Made by a program: the position numbers and the translations under genes. A model generated the notes under the pieces. It was not told where the DNA came from, made no database searches, and saw nothing but the letters and a program-made list of their open reading frames with translations. Of a stretch of DNA of 64,000 nt, positions 11,423-24,682 are shown one piece after another. This DNA is from Brevipalpus yothersi. Lineage: Eukaryota > Arthropoda > Arachnida > Trombidiformes > Tenuipalpidae. The stretch covers positions 21,244-85,243 of the forward strand of contig QZCP01000009.1 in the NCBI GenBank assembly GCA_003956705.1. Direction: 5' to 3'. How positions within the stretch are numbered: position 1 is the first letter of the stretch; each line of letters begins with the position of its first letter.

Positions 11423-13946
11423 ATGGCCAATCGAGAAGGTGGTGGTGGTGGAGGTGGTAATATACCACCAAGATGGCTAAATTGTCCTCGTCACAGTGAT
11501 TTGATTGCAGGTACGAGAGATTGTGTACTGATATTAACGTTTGAACGCTAATTTATACACACATACCTAGCCATATACTATAATAATAACCGAAATTAAT
11601 GATTCAAATATACGAATATCATATACCCATATCATATCTATGCATACTTTACTCTTATATTATTTAGAGAAATTTTACGCTATCAAGACACCTCTTGATG
11701 GAAATTATTTAAATCATTTGGCACCAGCTAACTACTGGACACCTAAAATGGCTCTCAAATGTTTCAAGAATCTAAATGTTAGCATCAATTTACACACATA
11801 CATACATGCACACAATCACACATTTTCGATGTGATTAGAGTTTGTTCTTATTGAGAAAATGCTTAACAGCTAGCTGTTGATAAATTTTCTTTATAAAATA
11901 TATTGATACATCAGGCTTAATATGTTTTCTTCTTCCCTTTTCCCGTTCTTCACATGTGGCTGTGTGCATATCAATCAATACAGATTGGTTTATGGATTGA
12001 TCTCACCAATACATCAAGATACTACAACAAGGGCACAATCGAATCAAATGGTTTATCATATGTGAAATTAGAATGTCGAGGGTAAGTGTTGATGAGATGT
12101 TTTCTTAATTCAATCATTGGATTTGTTTTGAGGGTGAGCGACAGTTCATCATCATCTCACAGTATATACACAATCACTCAAATTACAATGAACTCTCACT
12201 GGAATGACTCACTAGCAGCCTATTACGTTTCCCTCCATATTTTTTTTCTCTCTCTCTTCTCTCTTGATGATATCAACTTTTAGACATGGTGAATGTCCAT
12301 CAAAGGATCAAACCGCTGTATTCATCGATGTGTGCCAAAAATTTTTCTCTCTTAATCCATTGAAAAAGATTGTTGTCCACTGTACTCATGGATTCAATCG
12401 ATCCGGATTCTTGATATGTGCGTTCTTGGTTGAACAACATGACTGGAGTATTGATGCATCTGTGAATGAATTTTCCAAGCAACGACCACCGGGCATATAT
12501 AAACGCCACTATTTGGAAGAGCTATTCAGTCGATACGGTGATCCAGATGATATGACACCACCTCCACCGTTACCAGAATGGTGTTTTGAAGAGAAAACCG
12601 ATGATCTGAACGGTGATGATCCACCTGGCAATCGATTAGATTATCCTTCCAATAGTACCAATAACGGGAATAATAATCATGGCAATCGTCGGGATTCTTT
12701 CAGCAAGAATCATGCTAATCAAACCACTAGCTTTATGAAAGGAGTGGAAGGAGTGACTCCTGTTGATCCCGATACCCGAGTGCAAGTACAAAGAAAATGT
12801 GCCGAGTATTGTGGATGGACCGGTAAAGGTTTTCCAGGCTGTCAGCCAGTGTCAATGGATCAGTCTAATATGAATTTTATCTGGAAAAGTCCTTACAAAG
12901 TTAGTTGGAAAGCTGATGGTACAAGGTACTTGATGCTGATTGATGGACCAGATAGAGTTTTTTTTGTTGATCGAGATAACAATGTGTTCCATGCCAAAGG
13001 TGTTCGATTTCCAAGAAAAAGAGATGAAATGAACGATCTTACCGCAACATTAGTCGACGGTGAAATGATCATCGATGAATTTAATGGTGAAAAGATTCCT
13101 CGCTATTTGATTTATGATATCATCAAATTCGAGAATAAAGATGTTGGTGGATGTGACTTCAACAGACGCATGCAGTGCATAAAATTGGAAATAATGGAGC
13201 CAAGAGATGTGGCCAAAAAGCAAGGAATAATTGATCGTGAAAAGGAACCTTTTGGAGTGCGAGTGAAAGAATTTTGGAAAATTTTTCATACTCGATCTCT
13301 TTTGAGTCCAAGTTTTTCTGCTCAATTATCTCACGAGATCGACGGTCTCATCTTCCAACCTGAAAAAGATCCATACAAGCCTGGTCAGTGTCCAGAGGTT
13401 CTCAAATGGAAGCCACCTACTCACAATTCAGTTGATTTTAGACTACACGTTAACATTATAGATAGACCTGGATGTCCGAAAGAGAAAGTCGGGTATCTAT
13501 ATGTTGGTCAATATTATGAGCCATTCGCTCAAATCAGATATACCAAGGAACTCAGAGGCTTGGATAAGAAGATAATTGAATGTACATTCGACTATAATGC
13601 AGGAGAATGGAAATTTATGCGTGTCAGAACAGACAAATCGTTTCCGAATTCATATAACACTGCGATGGCTGTTTTCGAATCAATCAAAAATCCAGTAACC
13701 AAAGAGCTCTTACTGAATGAAATCGATAAGCTAGCAATGGAATTCAACAATCGTAATCCAGTACCTCAAAATCAGCATCCTCATCCATCGAATCATCATC
13801 ATATGCCTCAATCAATCCAATCTCATACCGCAAATTCATCACAAAAGCGTCCTCATCCTGATGCCCATCGATCTGATTCCCAATCTATTAACAACAACGA
13901 TCGCAATCTCATGCCACCTCCTCCGGTGATGAGAAAAGTTGCTTGA
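11423..13946 (+). CDS. RNGTT: mRNA capping enzyme: RNA triphosphatase plus guanylyltransferase
   Basis: Four exons, 11423..11510, 11668..11777, 11984..12081 and 12284..13946, with GT-AG introns of 157, 206 and 202 bp and matching phases, give 652 residues. The nuclear enzyme removes the gamma phosphate of nascent RNA and adds GMP to form the 5' cap. Residues 13-190 are the cysteine-phosphatase-like triphosphatase: the N-terminal PPRWLNCPR motif, DLTNTSRYY, HGECP, and the P-loop HCTHGFNRSG with catalytic Cys132 and Arg138. An Asn/Gly-rich linker follows. The guanylyltransferase starts near residue 240, with the nucleotidyl-lysine motif KADGTRY (Lys308), DGEMIID, DGLIFQP, LKWKPP and RTDKSFPN. 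The C-terminus MPPPPVMRK resembles the animal enzyme. The N-terminus carries seven consecutive Gly residues. The human enzyme is about 597 residues; the extra length lies in the linker and the His/Asn-rich tail. Confidence 0.95.
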
Positions 13947-16900
13947 AACATGAACATCATTATTATACATGTATAAATCAAATGTAAATGTAAATAATAT
14001 AAATATCTCATCTAATCATGTTTCATTAACAGGTTTATCATCTTATTTTGATGTGTGTTACAAAGTTTCATACTCATCAATTTTTCTTCTTCTCTCCCTT
14101 TTTCTTGATCTCAAATACTTAAATTCTCTCGAACTATTTTAAGTAGTCTCTGGAGATTGTTGATATATGATTCCTTATAATTAGTCTAGAACAACTGAAT
14201 TAAGTTCTAGCCTTGAGAGAGATAGCTTTTTCTCCACTTCATTTAGTATCTTTATCATCAACAGAAAGGTCATATTCTGTTGTTTATTCCCAAAGAAATA
14301 CGACTTATCTATGGGAGGCCTTCAATTATACAAAGAATATAGTTAAACAAATCGATACATGAGTATCATCATGAATCCTGGATATATCTCGCTGCTATTA
14401 TTTGCACGATTGCAGTTTATGCAGTTTATTAAAATACTCCAATGAAGATTAATTGAGAAAATGATTAGCATCTTCATTCCTGAGGTAGACCGAGAAGTGA
14501 TAAACTTATCACTCCCAATTAATCAATCGACTTTGATTTCTTACTCTTTTGATCTTCTTGTTGGTTCTATGAAAAAGTAGTTTTTTATTAGCATTCGGGC
14601 ATTGTATGATGTCATTCTAATTCAGTTTGATGATTCAAATATCTGCCTTCAGATAACATAGTCAGAGGAAAAAAATTCAAAGCCAACCGGAATATCCTAG
14701 GATTGTTCTTTAATGCATAGTACATACATGTATGACTCAATTTCTATGAATTGTAAAGATCAGAGGAATTCCAATGAGCCTCATCATCTGTCTGATATCT
14801 TCAGTCACTAATTTGGACCCAAGAATCTCATGTATCATTCGTGACCTATGACAAAAATTTGACCATCATCTTTGTCTGACCTTTGTCATCACAATCTTGT
14901 ATCAAAATATTTGATCAGCCTATGTGGCGAATGATACGAGTGTCTAACTAAACAAGATCTAGATATCAAAATTTTTTTTGGTTAGATCAAAAATGATTTC
15001 AAGTTAACTATTAAATGGATCAATCAGATAGCAGCAGGCTTGACAGGATGATTTCCCGCCAAAAAAAGTTATATCTGAATCCAGTGAAACGGAGTGATTG
15101 TAGTGAGAAATTCTTGGTGTCATCAACTTAGAATTGAAGAAGATTGATTCTTTTCATGATAAGAATAGGGAATTGAGCAACATAAATATGAATTTTTGTG
15201 AAAAATTTTCTTCTCTCATGCACATTGATAATTAAAATGATCCACTGACAGTTGTCACTGACAATCTTCAGTGAATTATTGTGAACTTTATGGTCTTTCT
15301 ATCGAGCATCTTAGAAATAATGATTCATTACAATGACTGAAGTCCAAGTCAAATGAGCACCACTTTCCACCATGTATAACGATAACATAAGCACAATTAC
15401 GTTTATCAATCCAAATTCTCTTACTCTTTTGAGCACCCATTATAAACTCTCTTCAATTGGGTAAAAGAAATAACACAACATGATAGTGGTTAGTGCCATT
15501 GACTCACTTACAAAGTCTAACCATTGAGATGCCCCATTAAGAGTTCTGTTTATTTCTTGTCCAATATGCTAGCAATCAGTACTTCAATTGATGGCCACAA
15601 AAATGAGTTTTTTTTTCAGTCCAAGATGCTTGGACATGTCAACTGATTGATCCATGTTAATACATGATCATGGATATGCGTCCACAGGGCCTCCGATGAT
15701 TATCTATCCATCTGGATCAAAACAGTATTAAAAATTCCTATGATCATGCCACTTATCATTGAACGATAAACATCTCTTCACTAGCAAGTTTTGAGGCGAC
15801 ATTGATCTGTTTTTTTGGCTCAAATCTTGATGTCTTGTGATAATTCCCTGTTGATGATCATCATGACAATGCAAATTCTTCCATGTACAGTGATGGAAAA
15901 AAATAATTGATATTAGGAGAGAGAAGAGGAATCCTCTTCTGAGAAGAACAAATGTTCTGATCACAATGAGCAAACAATTAAGGTGCCACAAAAGCATGTG
16001 GAAAACACGTCATAATTATCGGATGTTTGCCATTATAAACCAAATACCTTTTGTACCCAATTAATAACAAAATAACTTTTTTTAATGAGCCTCTTATCGC
16101 TGCTACATGCAAAACTTGAAGCTGATCAAAATTAATATGCATCAGCTCATCATCTGATTATCCTGATTCTATGGATAATGTTACTTTTTTCGGCAATTAA
16201 ATGAATATACACGCATACATCCTGATGGAAATATGAATCTTGAGAACTTCATTCCATCCACTTGACATTGAGTTCAAGAAGGTCAGTATGAATTAAAAAA
16301 AATCATGAACACATGGAGGATCTCAATTTAGTCCACTTACTATTTGTTAGTATTGCATTACAAACTGTCAATCATCGACTATTATTATTATCATCATTTT
16401 GGATGACGAACAGAGAGAGAGAGAGAGAGATAGATATTCCATGAGAAGAAAAGAATGTGAAGATTTTTTTTCTCCCTCCCACAGACTTTCCAGCTACTTA
16501 CCATGGTAGTTCTCAAATGGAACTTAAGTTTATCTTCAATATCTTCCAATTAAACGATAGAGAAAGCAATAGAGACAGAGAGAGAGACCATTCGAATCTT
16601 CTTTCTCACAGTCAGATAAGATTCTTTCAAGGATCGATGCAAAATAAAAGGGGAGGACACGCAATTGAATAGCTATGGAATAACACTCAAAAACATACTG
16701 TACTTAGCAACTCATGATTGAAATCCAGAATGAACTGGCGAACCATGGTATATTGGAATGTTCTCTCCACCGCTTTCAGAAAAAGATTGAAATCTGATCT
16801 ATCACATAGCGTTCGAATAAAAATTCCAAATTGCCTAGAGAAGAATACATCTTCTAACTGATTACTCTGATTATCGTTATCATGGTACCTCTTATGGTAG

Positions 16901-18206
16901 ATTGGAAAAAATCTGCAGGTCAACATGAAACAAATTATATTTTGCTACCGTTTGAATAGGGTGAGAGTGTTTTTCTTTCCATCATCTCATGAATCGATCG
17001 TGATCAACATCAAGTCCTCTCCATGCCACTACTTTAACAGGAGGATCATCATCGAAATTTTTTTCTTTCGCAATTCTCATCAATTTGAAGCACTCATCAA
17101 ACAAACCTCTTTCCTCATTTCAAATTGGATTGCCGGTGAAACATGATTGTATTTTAATCACATTCATCGTGTAGCAAACAGTGTATATATCATCAATTGC
17201 TCATGGTGCGTAAGCAAACAAATGATAAGATCAATTAAAAAATTCTGAGGCTCTTTGATTATTTCACTCTCATAGTATGTCTGATGGATGCTGTATTTTC
17301 TGGTTCCACATACCATAATATAGACTCATCGAGATTTCATCATACGACATCATGAGAAAAAGAAGGAGAACCTCTCATCTAGTAAACAACTTGCGCCTCT
17401 TCTCTCTCTCTTCAATCAAATTAGATAATACATATTTACTCTTTCTGTCTCTTTCATTTACATTCATGTATCGTTTGGATTAAATGATGGGAAAAGGTTC
17501 CACCATCATGAACTCCTTGGAACTTTTTCCAAAATATGAGGTCAAGAAAATTCGAGAATTCCGAGTATTTCATTATTATTTTCCATTCATTTGGCCTCTG
17601 GACAAAATGGGTATTTTCCAGCCTCGATTTTGGGTATAAAGTGACCTTCCAAATAAGCTATCATCTGGATAAATGTGTATATGCGTATATGTATGTCCAT
17701 CTCGGTAAAGGAAAATATTTTCGCCTTGAGTTAGAATGGGACAAAAAGTTCGATGCTCATCAAGATACATGTATTGCTATTATTATTATTGTTGTTGTTT
17801 TTCTCACAATTAAAAAAAAGATGATGAAAAGAAAGAGAGGAAGAAAAAAGATTAGCTAATTCAGCGTCAAAAGTGATGAGTTAAGAGAGAAAAAGATCAA
17901 TCCGCATGTTTGCCCTGATGATTTTTGTCGATTTTCATCTTCTTCAAGCTCTCTCACTTATGTATTTCAACCAATCCCGACAAATTAATGTAGAGTGGAA
18001 TAGTGTCTCCGGGGCACTTGTAATGCATCTTGATTCAATTAGTGTAATTGATGATAGGGATAACCACAACGAGCCAATCAACATTCAATCAGATGAAATC
18101 GAACAAGATGTCCCAGTCTTGATCTCTTTTATTCACTCCTCTGAAGGCCTTTACCTTTCTTCTTCTTCTTCTCCATCTTCATCTCATATCTTGCCGATTT
18201 TTCCAT

Positions 18207-18255
<49 letters not shown>

Positions 18256-18454
18256 ACTTTCTTGATTTCCTTGTTGTTCTCACTCATAATCATAATATCA
18301 GGTCACAATTAAGAAAAATGAGAGGAAAAACATTCCACAATCTTTTCTCGACACACATAAACCGAAAAAGGCATAAATTTTTCCCAACAAAAAGATCATC
18401 ATCACTTAATCATTCACCAAGATCATCAGTCTTCCATACATTCAACATTCGACC
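13947..18454. other. gene-poor region after RNGTT
   Basis: About 4.5 kb, beginning with the RNGTT 3' UTR. The sequence is AT-rich with many ATCATC motifs and short GA/CT tracts. I recognise no gene on either strand, no tRNA and no transposon. A (CT)n array sits at 18209-18253. Open frames here stay under about 120 codons and look like chance. Confidence 0.4.
18209..18253 (+). repeat. (CT)n microsatellite
   Basis: About 22 CT dinucleotides, nearly pure, preceded by CTT-rich sequence. Confidence 0.95.
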
Positions 18455-18503
18455 ATGGCCATGGCCACAATAATCATAATTGTGATTCTGATCTGTTCAT
18501 GTG
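18455..18503 (+). CDS. possible signal-peptide exon (speculative)
   Basis: The ATG at 18455 opens a 20-codon frame whose first 16 codons encode a strongly hydrophobic stretch (MAMATIIIIVILICSC), as in a secretory signal. A possible donor (GTGGGT) follows at 18504. By phase it could join a weak exon at 18863-18911 and then 19179-19387, giving a secreted product. No homology is recognised and the middle acceptor is poor, so this is only a hint. Confidence 0.15.
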
Positions 18504-19178
18504 GTGGGTATATATAAATCATTCTCTCAGAATACTGTTGCTACTCACAAAACAGTGATCAACACATACGAATTACCGACACACAGTTCGCTTTACTCGT
18601 GTTCATCATTGTGTGAATACATCGATTGATTGAATGTTTCTTATTGATGTGAATAGAAAAGTATTTTTCATTCTGAACTAATAAATATATATTCAATCGA
18701 ATATCGTTTCAACAATACATCTTTCTCTACCAATTTCTTCAGCAAACGAGAGCTCCTCTCTTCATCTAGTCTCTCTCCTCTTCTTCTCTCCATCTTCCTT
18801 CATCATCTTCATCTTCTTACGCAATCATATATTACTGCTAGTTAAAGATATCAATCAACCAGCCCGGCTTGAAGCGGATTCATCGAAAGACACGTATAAA
18901 AGTCAAGTTCGGTGAAGATGAGTGGCATTCCAGAGCTGACATTGAAACGATCAACATCTCTATTCAACTAAATCATCTTCTTCAGCTCTTTCCTCTCCAT
19001 CTTCTTATACTTCTTCATCTCTTTTTTTCACTTACACACTTACTCTTACCCCTAAAATTTTCGCATCACTTTTCGAAAATTTTATTCAAATTTTATTCTC
19101 TAAAAACTCTTTTTCCCTTCTCTTGAATTTTTTTCTTTCACTTAAATTTTTTTTTTCAAATAATCCTTCTGATCCAAG

Positions 19179-19387
19179 TTTGATCATCTCCGACAAGATG
19201 ATCATTTCAAATATGTTATTCACTTCTTCCTATCCTCCTGATGAATTTTTTCATCCTAGCAATTATAATTCATACCGTGTCCATCCACAAGCAACGCCAA
19301 CAATGTATCCATGCCGAGAAATTGGATCTCATCAGTACCATCGATCTCATCGTTCATCATGCTCAAGTAATTTTAAATATTTAGCCT
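19179..19387 (+). CDS. candidate coding exon of an unknown gene
   Basis: An open segment preceded by a T-rich tract and an AG (19177-19178) and ended by a strong GTAAGT donor at 19388. It contains an ATG at 19198. The peptide is rich in Tyr, Pro, His and Ser, with two Cys (for example SSYPPDEFFHP and PTMYPCREIGSHQYHRS). It resembles no family I know. It could be the first coding exon of a gene or an internal exon following the signal-like exon at 18455. No convincing downstream partner was found. Confidence 0.25.
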
Positions 19388-19835
19388 GTAAGTATCATTC
19401 AAAAACTGAATCTTTCTTTCTCTCTTCCCTCATCCCTCATCCCTCATCCCATGGATGGTATGTAAGGCTTATTGTCGGCTGAAAACAGCTCAACAATCAA
19501 TTGGATGGCGAATTAATTTTTCGGGGAAAAATATTCTTCTGATTGGCTTTATTTTTTCAGATTCTAATTTTATTCTTCTTTTTCTTCTTTCTTGAAACTA
19601 ATCGAGGGATTAATTGATTCATTTGTCTTTTGATTAATTTTTTTGTTCACCCAAAATTTTTAACTTTCAGCTTCTCTTTTTTCTACTCTCTTCCACTCTT
19701 CTCTTGAATTTTTACCGCATCTTTTCGATCTTCCGATTTTTCTATCCTTCCATCTTCCATCTATCTTTCTGCCTTCAATTCTTCAGCATCTTGAAATTTT
19801 TCTTTCTTCTCATTCCTTCGTTATGCTCCTCTCAG

Positions 19836-19864
19836 AGCATCTTAGGAGCATCTTAGGAGCATCT
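19836..19864 (+). repeat. short tandem repeat, 11-bp unit
   Basis: AGCATCTTAGG occurs twice in tandem, followed by a partial third copy. ATGCTCCT just upstream is the reverse complement of AGGAGCAT inside the repeat, so a small hairpin is possible. Confidence 0.8.
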
Positions 19865-19987
19865 GCACCTCAATATTCTAGACACTTGAAAATGCAATAA
19901 TGATCTTATGAAGCACTTTCAGCCGATTCACATGCTTTATCACACCATATCCACCCACTCTTCTCATAATTGCAAATATCTTTCTCG

Positions 19988-20431
19988 ATGGCAAATGAAA
20001 AATGTTTAACACCAACTTTTGCCTTCTTTTCCTCTATTCACTCTTTCTCTATAGTGTTTTTCTCACTATTATTTATTGAGAAAGTATTGGCAGCTCCAAT
20101 GGACATAATCGATCGAACAGACACTACCGTAATGGCTGATTTGAGAGATTTAAACGATAAAATAGCATCTTCTGAAAAGGTGCTACTCAAATTGTTGACC
20201 AATATTGATGTACAATCGGCAACAGATTTGAAAGAGCATGTTGAAAAAATGTTGGACTATTTAAGGTTCCGACGAGATGGAATCAATACATGGCAAATAA
20301 GTCGGCAGCAGTTTGAAAAAATGAAGGATGGCATCAACAAAGATTTTGCTGCATTACCTTTCAAAATAGTGCATATTTTAAGTCAAGCATCCAAAAAAGA
20401 GATAATCCATATTGTACCATTCAATACGTAA
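19988..20431 (+). CDS. small secreted helical protein, unknown family
   Basis: Single open frame of 147 residues from the ATG at 19988. Residues 1-34 look like a signal peptide: an uncharged hydrophobic stretch ending with IEKVLA before APMD. The rest, about 110 residues, is charged and appears mainly helical, with heptad-like leucines (DLRDLNDKIASSEKVLLKLL, then HVEKMLDYLRFRRDG) and no cysteine in the mature part. Size and helical character recall small secreted mite proteins such as the group 5/21 allergen fold, but I see no convincing sequence match. The stop overlaps a possible donor (AC|GTAAGC at 20428), so the frame might instead continue by splicing. An AATAAA lies at 20748. It is read in the same direction as the flanking genes. 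The coding assignment is likely but not certain. Confidence 0.45.
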   Translation: MANEKCLTPTFAFFSSIHSFSIVFFSLLFIEKVLAAPMDIIDRTDTTVMADLRDLNDKIASSEKVLLKLLTNIDVQSATDLKEHVEKMLDYLRFRRDGINTWQISRQQFEKMKDGINKDFAALPFKIVHILSQASKKEIIHIVPFNT

Positions 20432-23400
20432 GCCTCGGGGCATCTAATAGGCATTTTTTTCAAATTGAACACACAAACACACACATATCCACATCCATAA
20501 ATCACAACATTTGTTTTCTTAAATTAATTAAGCACACTTCCAAAGCAATGCTGTTGCAATTTCAGCAAACTTTTTTTCATTTATTTATCATTATTCATTA
20601 TCAACAAAAATCATTGTCTTTTCATCATCATTACTAACACCATCATGAAACGAATCCACCGAAATTTTCCTTCCCTGTTATTTCCTTTCCTTTTATAATT
20701 TCTTAGCCTATTTTTTTATGAATGCCCCATTTTTTTACGTATTTTATAATAAATTATTGTTCATTTATCGAATTTTATCTTTCCATTCTCTCTCATGAAA
20801 TGCTGGACATCATGAACTAACAGATTTTCAATCATCAGCTGAGCTAGTGGCCTAGTTTTATCCCATTTGCTGAATTTTTTGGGAGCTCATTAGCTAACTA
20901 ATTATTTATGTAAATTGATTAACAAGGTAACACGTAACTGAAAATTATGAATAATAAGTAACTACATGAATAAAATACACCTTATCTGATGTTTCATTTG
21001 GAACATGCAAATTGATAGGGTTCCTAAAAATAGTTTCATATCATCTACATGACCTCGAGATGTCTAGTATTTTCGAGAAAAAAATATCACACATGATAAA
21101 TCTATTATTTTCTCTTTTTTCGGCTGATTTGATTGACTCGGCAGTGTATGTGTGTGTATATATAAATAAAAGAAAAGTCTGGAGGAAGGAAAACAGTTAA
21201 CTTGGGGGGAAGCTCTGCTACTGGGGGAAACGTTTATCATTTATCATTCTCGAAAAAGCTTGTTGATTACAATTGTGAAAGTAAAGCAATCAAGAACGAT
21301 ATTGGAAGAATAATGTTGAAGATGAAAAAGTTGATGATGATAAATTATCAACATCGATTGCCACTTTCAATTGAATTGTTATTCAAATAAACGAATCATC
21401 AATAATATGAAAAATAAAGATGATATTCATCTGCATTAGTTTACAGTAAGATCAGGTCCAGATCTGAATCATTCCAGTTTTTGGGAGGATGTTCTGAGGA
21501 AGAAGATGATGAAGAAGAGAGTATCTCAGAAAACTGAGAACTGTGATGATCATCATCATGATTAAGGTGAATGATCGTTAAGGTAACAGTCTCTCAATCA
21601 GGCCATTAACTTTTGATCAGTTTTCACTTTCTCTTTACATGATGAAGAGAGAAAGATGTCTGGAGTCTAGTGACTTTAACCGTATCTGTCAACATCTTTC
21701 CATATGTATGTATGAATGCATATGTATGTGTGATGTCAAAATAATAATAGCTCACTATTTAATCATACAAATAATGATCCCCTTTTTATCATCATTATAA
21801 ATGAGCATTTTGTTTATCCAATATGTATTCATATACTTCAACTTTAGCTTGAGAAACAAAAAAATCATCATCATTCAAGTCATTGTACATGTTTGATTTT
21901 GATTTTGGATCCGCATTGAGCCAGCTTTTGTTGAAAAAAATAATTTTTCTTTAATCCTCTGGAAGATATGGAAGGTTATAATATGGTCAATAATCAAGAG
22001 GAAATATGGTAGATTCTCTTTGAAATAGCCGCCATACAGAAGAGTTACTATTCATCAATTCCATTTATTGCTGCCAACTAAACTTTATTGCACCTTATAA
22101 GATTATAAGATTATATTCAGATGATCAATCTGATTGTGATTGAAATTTGGCTACAGTATTTCCTTGTGATCGTTACTGTGAAGAGTGCATAATTTGTGGC
22201 GTTTCTTGTATCGAAAAAATTCTGGACCATAGTGCAGTTACAAGGTTCGAAAATCATCGGTCAGAATATTCGTAATAATCACAGGTAAGATCACTTTCGA
22301 TAGAACGATAATCATCAGCCATCTACATGAAGACAGCGACTGACAAAAGCGAGTGGCAATAACAGAGCTTTAATACAGAGGAAGACAGTTGAACGTGGAG
22401 AGCAAAAAAATGACTCAACCATTGTTAATAGATTTGGATAAATAATTTTGATTTTTTGTCTCAAATATAAGTCAAATCAGTGGTAGAATTCTTTGATCAC
22501 AATTCTCAGGTATTTTGCATACGATGCTCCGGTCTCTTGCTTTCTCAGTCCATTTATCTATTCAGAGTTTCATTTTTGATTTTTTCTTGGAGCATTTCCC
22601 AGAAAATGACTAGAATAAAAATAGATTATTCATACGAGCTCATTCCATGATGGATATTGGAAATGAACAGAGTTTTTCTTTTGCATTCTTTTCTTTGGAA
22701 AGTTTTGCAGAGTAGCCTTAGCATGATCAGGTGGATAGGTTCTAAGAATTTGTGATTCAGGAACTTCGTTCTAGATAGCTCTTATTATGAAAAAATATTC
22801 AGACATACGTTGAATCATCATCCCTCTGACATTTATAGCTCATGGGAAGCAAGTCTCATTTATCATTTATATATGCGAGATGTGAGCTTTTCACGATGTG
22901 AGGTGCTTCCAATTACGATGGCTAAAGAATTAGAATTATAGCAACAGATTACTTTTCATGATAAATTCTTCCAAATTCATACTTTAAATCAAGCTCTCAA
23001 AGTTTTCAGTTTATTTTTTGATCAATTAATAGAAATTTTTCCGACGCAATTGAGCCAAAAAAAACTCAAGAGATTAAAAATATTGTACTTTGAGCGTCTC
23101 TTCCTGTCAATTGAAAATCATTGAATCTCATGTCACTTGCATAATACAGATCTTGATTTTTGGAATGAATAACGGTAAGCTTCCCAAGTCTTATAAGCTT
23201 TGGCAATCAATTGAGGTATCGATACAGACTTATTGATGTCTAGTGATGTCTTTATTATTTATATTGAGTGATTTATTTTTCGTATCATTAATGATCACTT
23301 TCTCCTCAATTTTACCGACTTATAATTGTGAACTAGATCTTATTTCCGATTTGAGGACTAAATCCTTTTTGAGGCCAAAAATCTGAGACAATTGTAAACA

Positions 23401-23654
23401 TAGAAGAGAATCTTTCTCGCGATTGTCTCTTCTCCTTCCTGTACATAGTCGCACGCTTTAATCATTATTGATTACATATCACATACACACACACGATCAC
23501 TCTGTAAGTGGCTGACACACCATTGAAAACATCGATATACTGCTGATTTGATTCATTTGACTAAATCTTTCTAACTGCTATATTTGCTTCGTTAGGTTAA
23601 CAAGCAGACACGTACACACCTACAAATACAGATTTTCATTGGCTCGAAGTAAAG

Positions 23655-23750
23655 ATGAGACCAATTCAAAATTATCCAAGAACTTCCATGAACCCAACTA
23701 GATTTCGAAGTCTGAGCGTTGGTTCACTTGAGATTGGGTATCAAAGATTT
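23655..23750 (+). CDS. possible orphan first coding exon
   Basis: The ATG at 23655 opens 32 codons that end exactly at a good donor, TTT|GTAAGT, in phase 0. The peptide is basic and Ser/Arg-rich (for example NPTRFRSLSVGSLEIG). It could be an alternative 5' exon of the transporter gene downstream, but no phase-matched acceptor before the first membrane segment was found. Low confidence. Confidence 0.2.
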
Positions 23751-24618
23751 GTAAGTCATCTTGTTCATCATGAAACTTATTCTTCAGACGACTATTTCTT
23801 CGATTTCCTCAAGAAATTGAGACTCAGTCTCAGCTGGTGATAATCAAGATTTGCGATCGAAGATAAATAGAAAGTGATGTTCAGATTGAAGTATGATAGT
23901 GTGATAGATAAACATCACAAGTTTCTCAATTGAACGATTTCTATCATGTGAAGATGAGATCAATTCTTGACTAACTCTTCTGAGATGATTCAGAGCAAGA
24001 ATGAAAAAATCTCAAAAAATTGATTCTCTGAAGATGTTTTCATCTCTATGATGAGGGTTAATTTCATCTCATCTACCATCTCTCTTCCTCTATCTTCACT
24101 GTGTTTAAGTCCAATTTGGTGTGATGATGCTGGTGCTGATAGTAATAACACTGTATGAACATTTTCACATGACAATCGATTGATAACAATTCTGATAACT
24201 TGAAAAGATGTGTCACGTACATCGAGAGCATAGAATGAAGAAAGAAAGAGAGAGAAAGGAAGAAAGAGAGAGAGAGATCATGTTGATGGAAGTTGAGAAG
24301 GAAATTCTTTTCCCATGATCATGGACAATGATCATCGCTGATCATCGATGAGATGTCCTAGAGGAGTATCATCGAGAAAACGTCTAGTAGTCAATCCTTT
24401 GAGCGCAAAACATGATAAAATAATAGTTATTCATGAGCTCTAGCCATTGTTTATACTCACTTACCAATTCAACTTATCAGGTCAAATGGTGGTTGGAAAG
24501 AAAAGAACAAATCTTCCCATTGTCTCATCCAAATCGATTGTATGTGAGATACTTTTGTCCTTATCGATCATTAGAAATGAATCTTACTCAAAATCTCCTA
24601 AAATCTATGGGATGAATA

Positions 24619-24621
<3 letters not shown>

Positions 24622-24682
<61 letters not shown>
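24622..24682 (+). repeat. (TC)n microsatellite
   Basis: About 30 TC units with one TTT interruption near the end. Confidence 0.95.

Noticed and set aside
14481..14488. let-7-like seed TGAGGTAG (also at 28226-28233)
   Set aside because: Only eight bases match; the rest of the mature sequence is absent and no precursor hairpin was seen.
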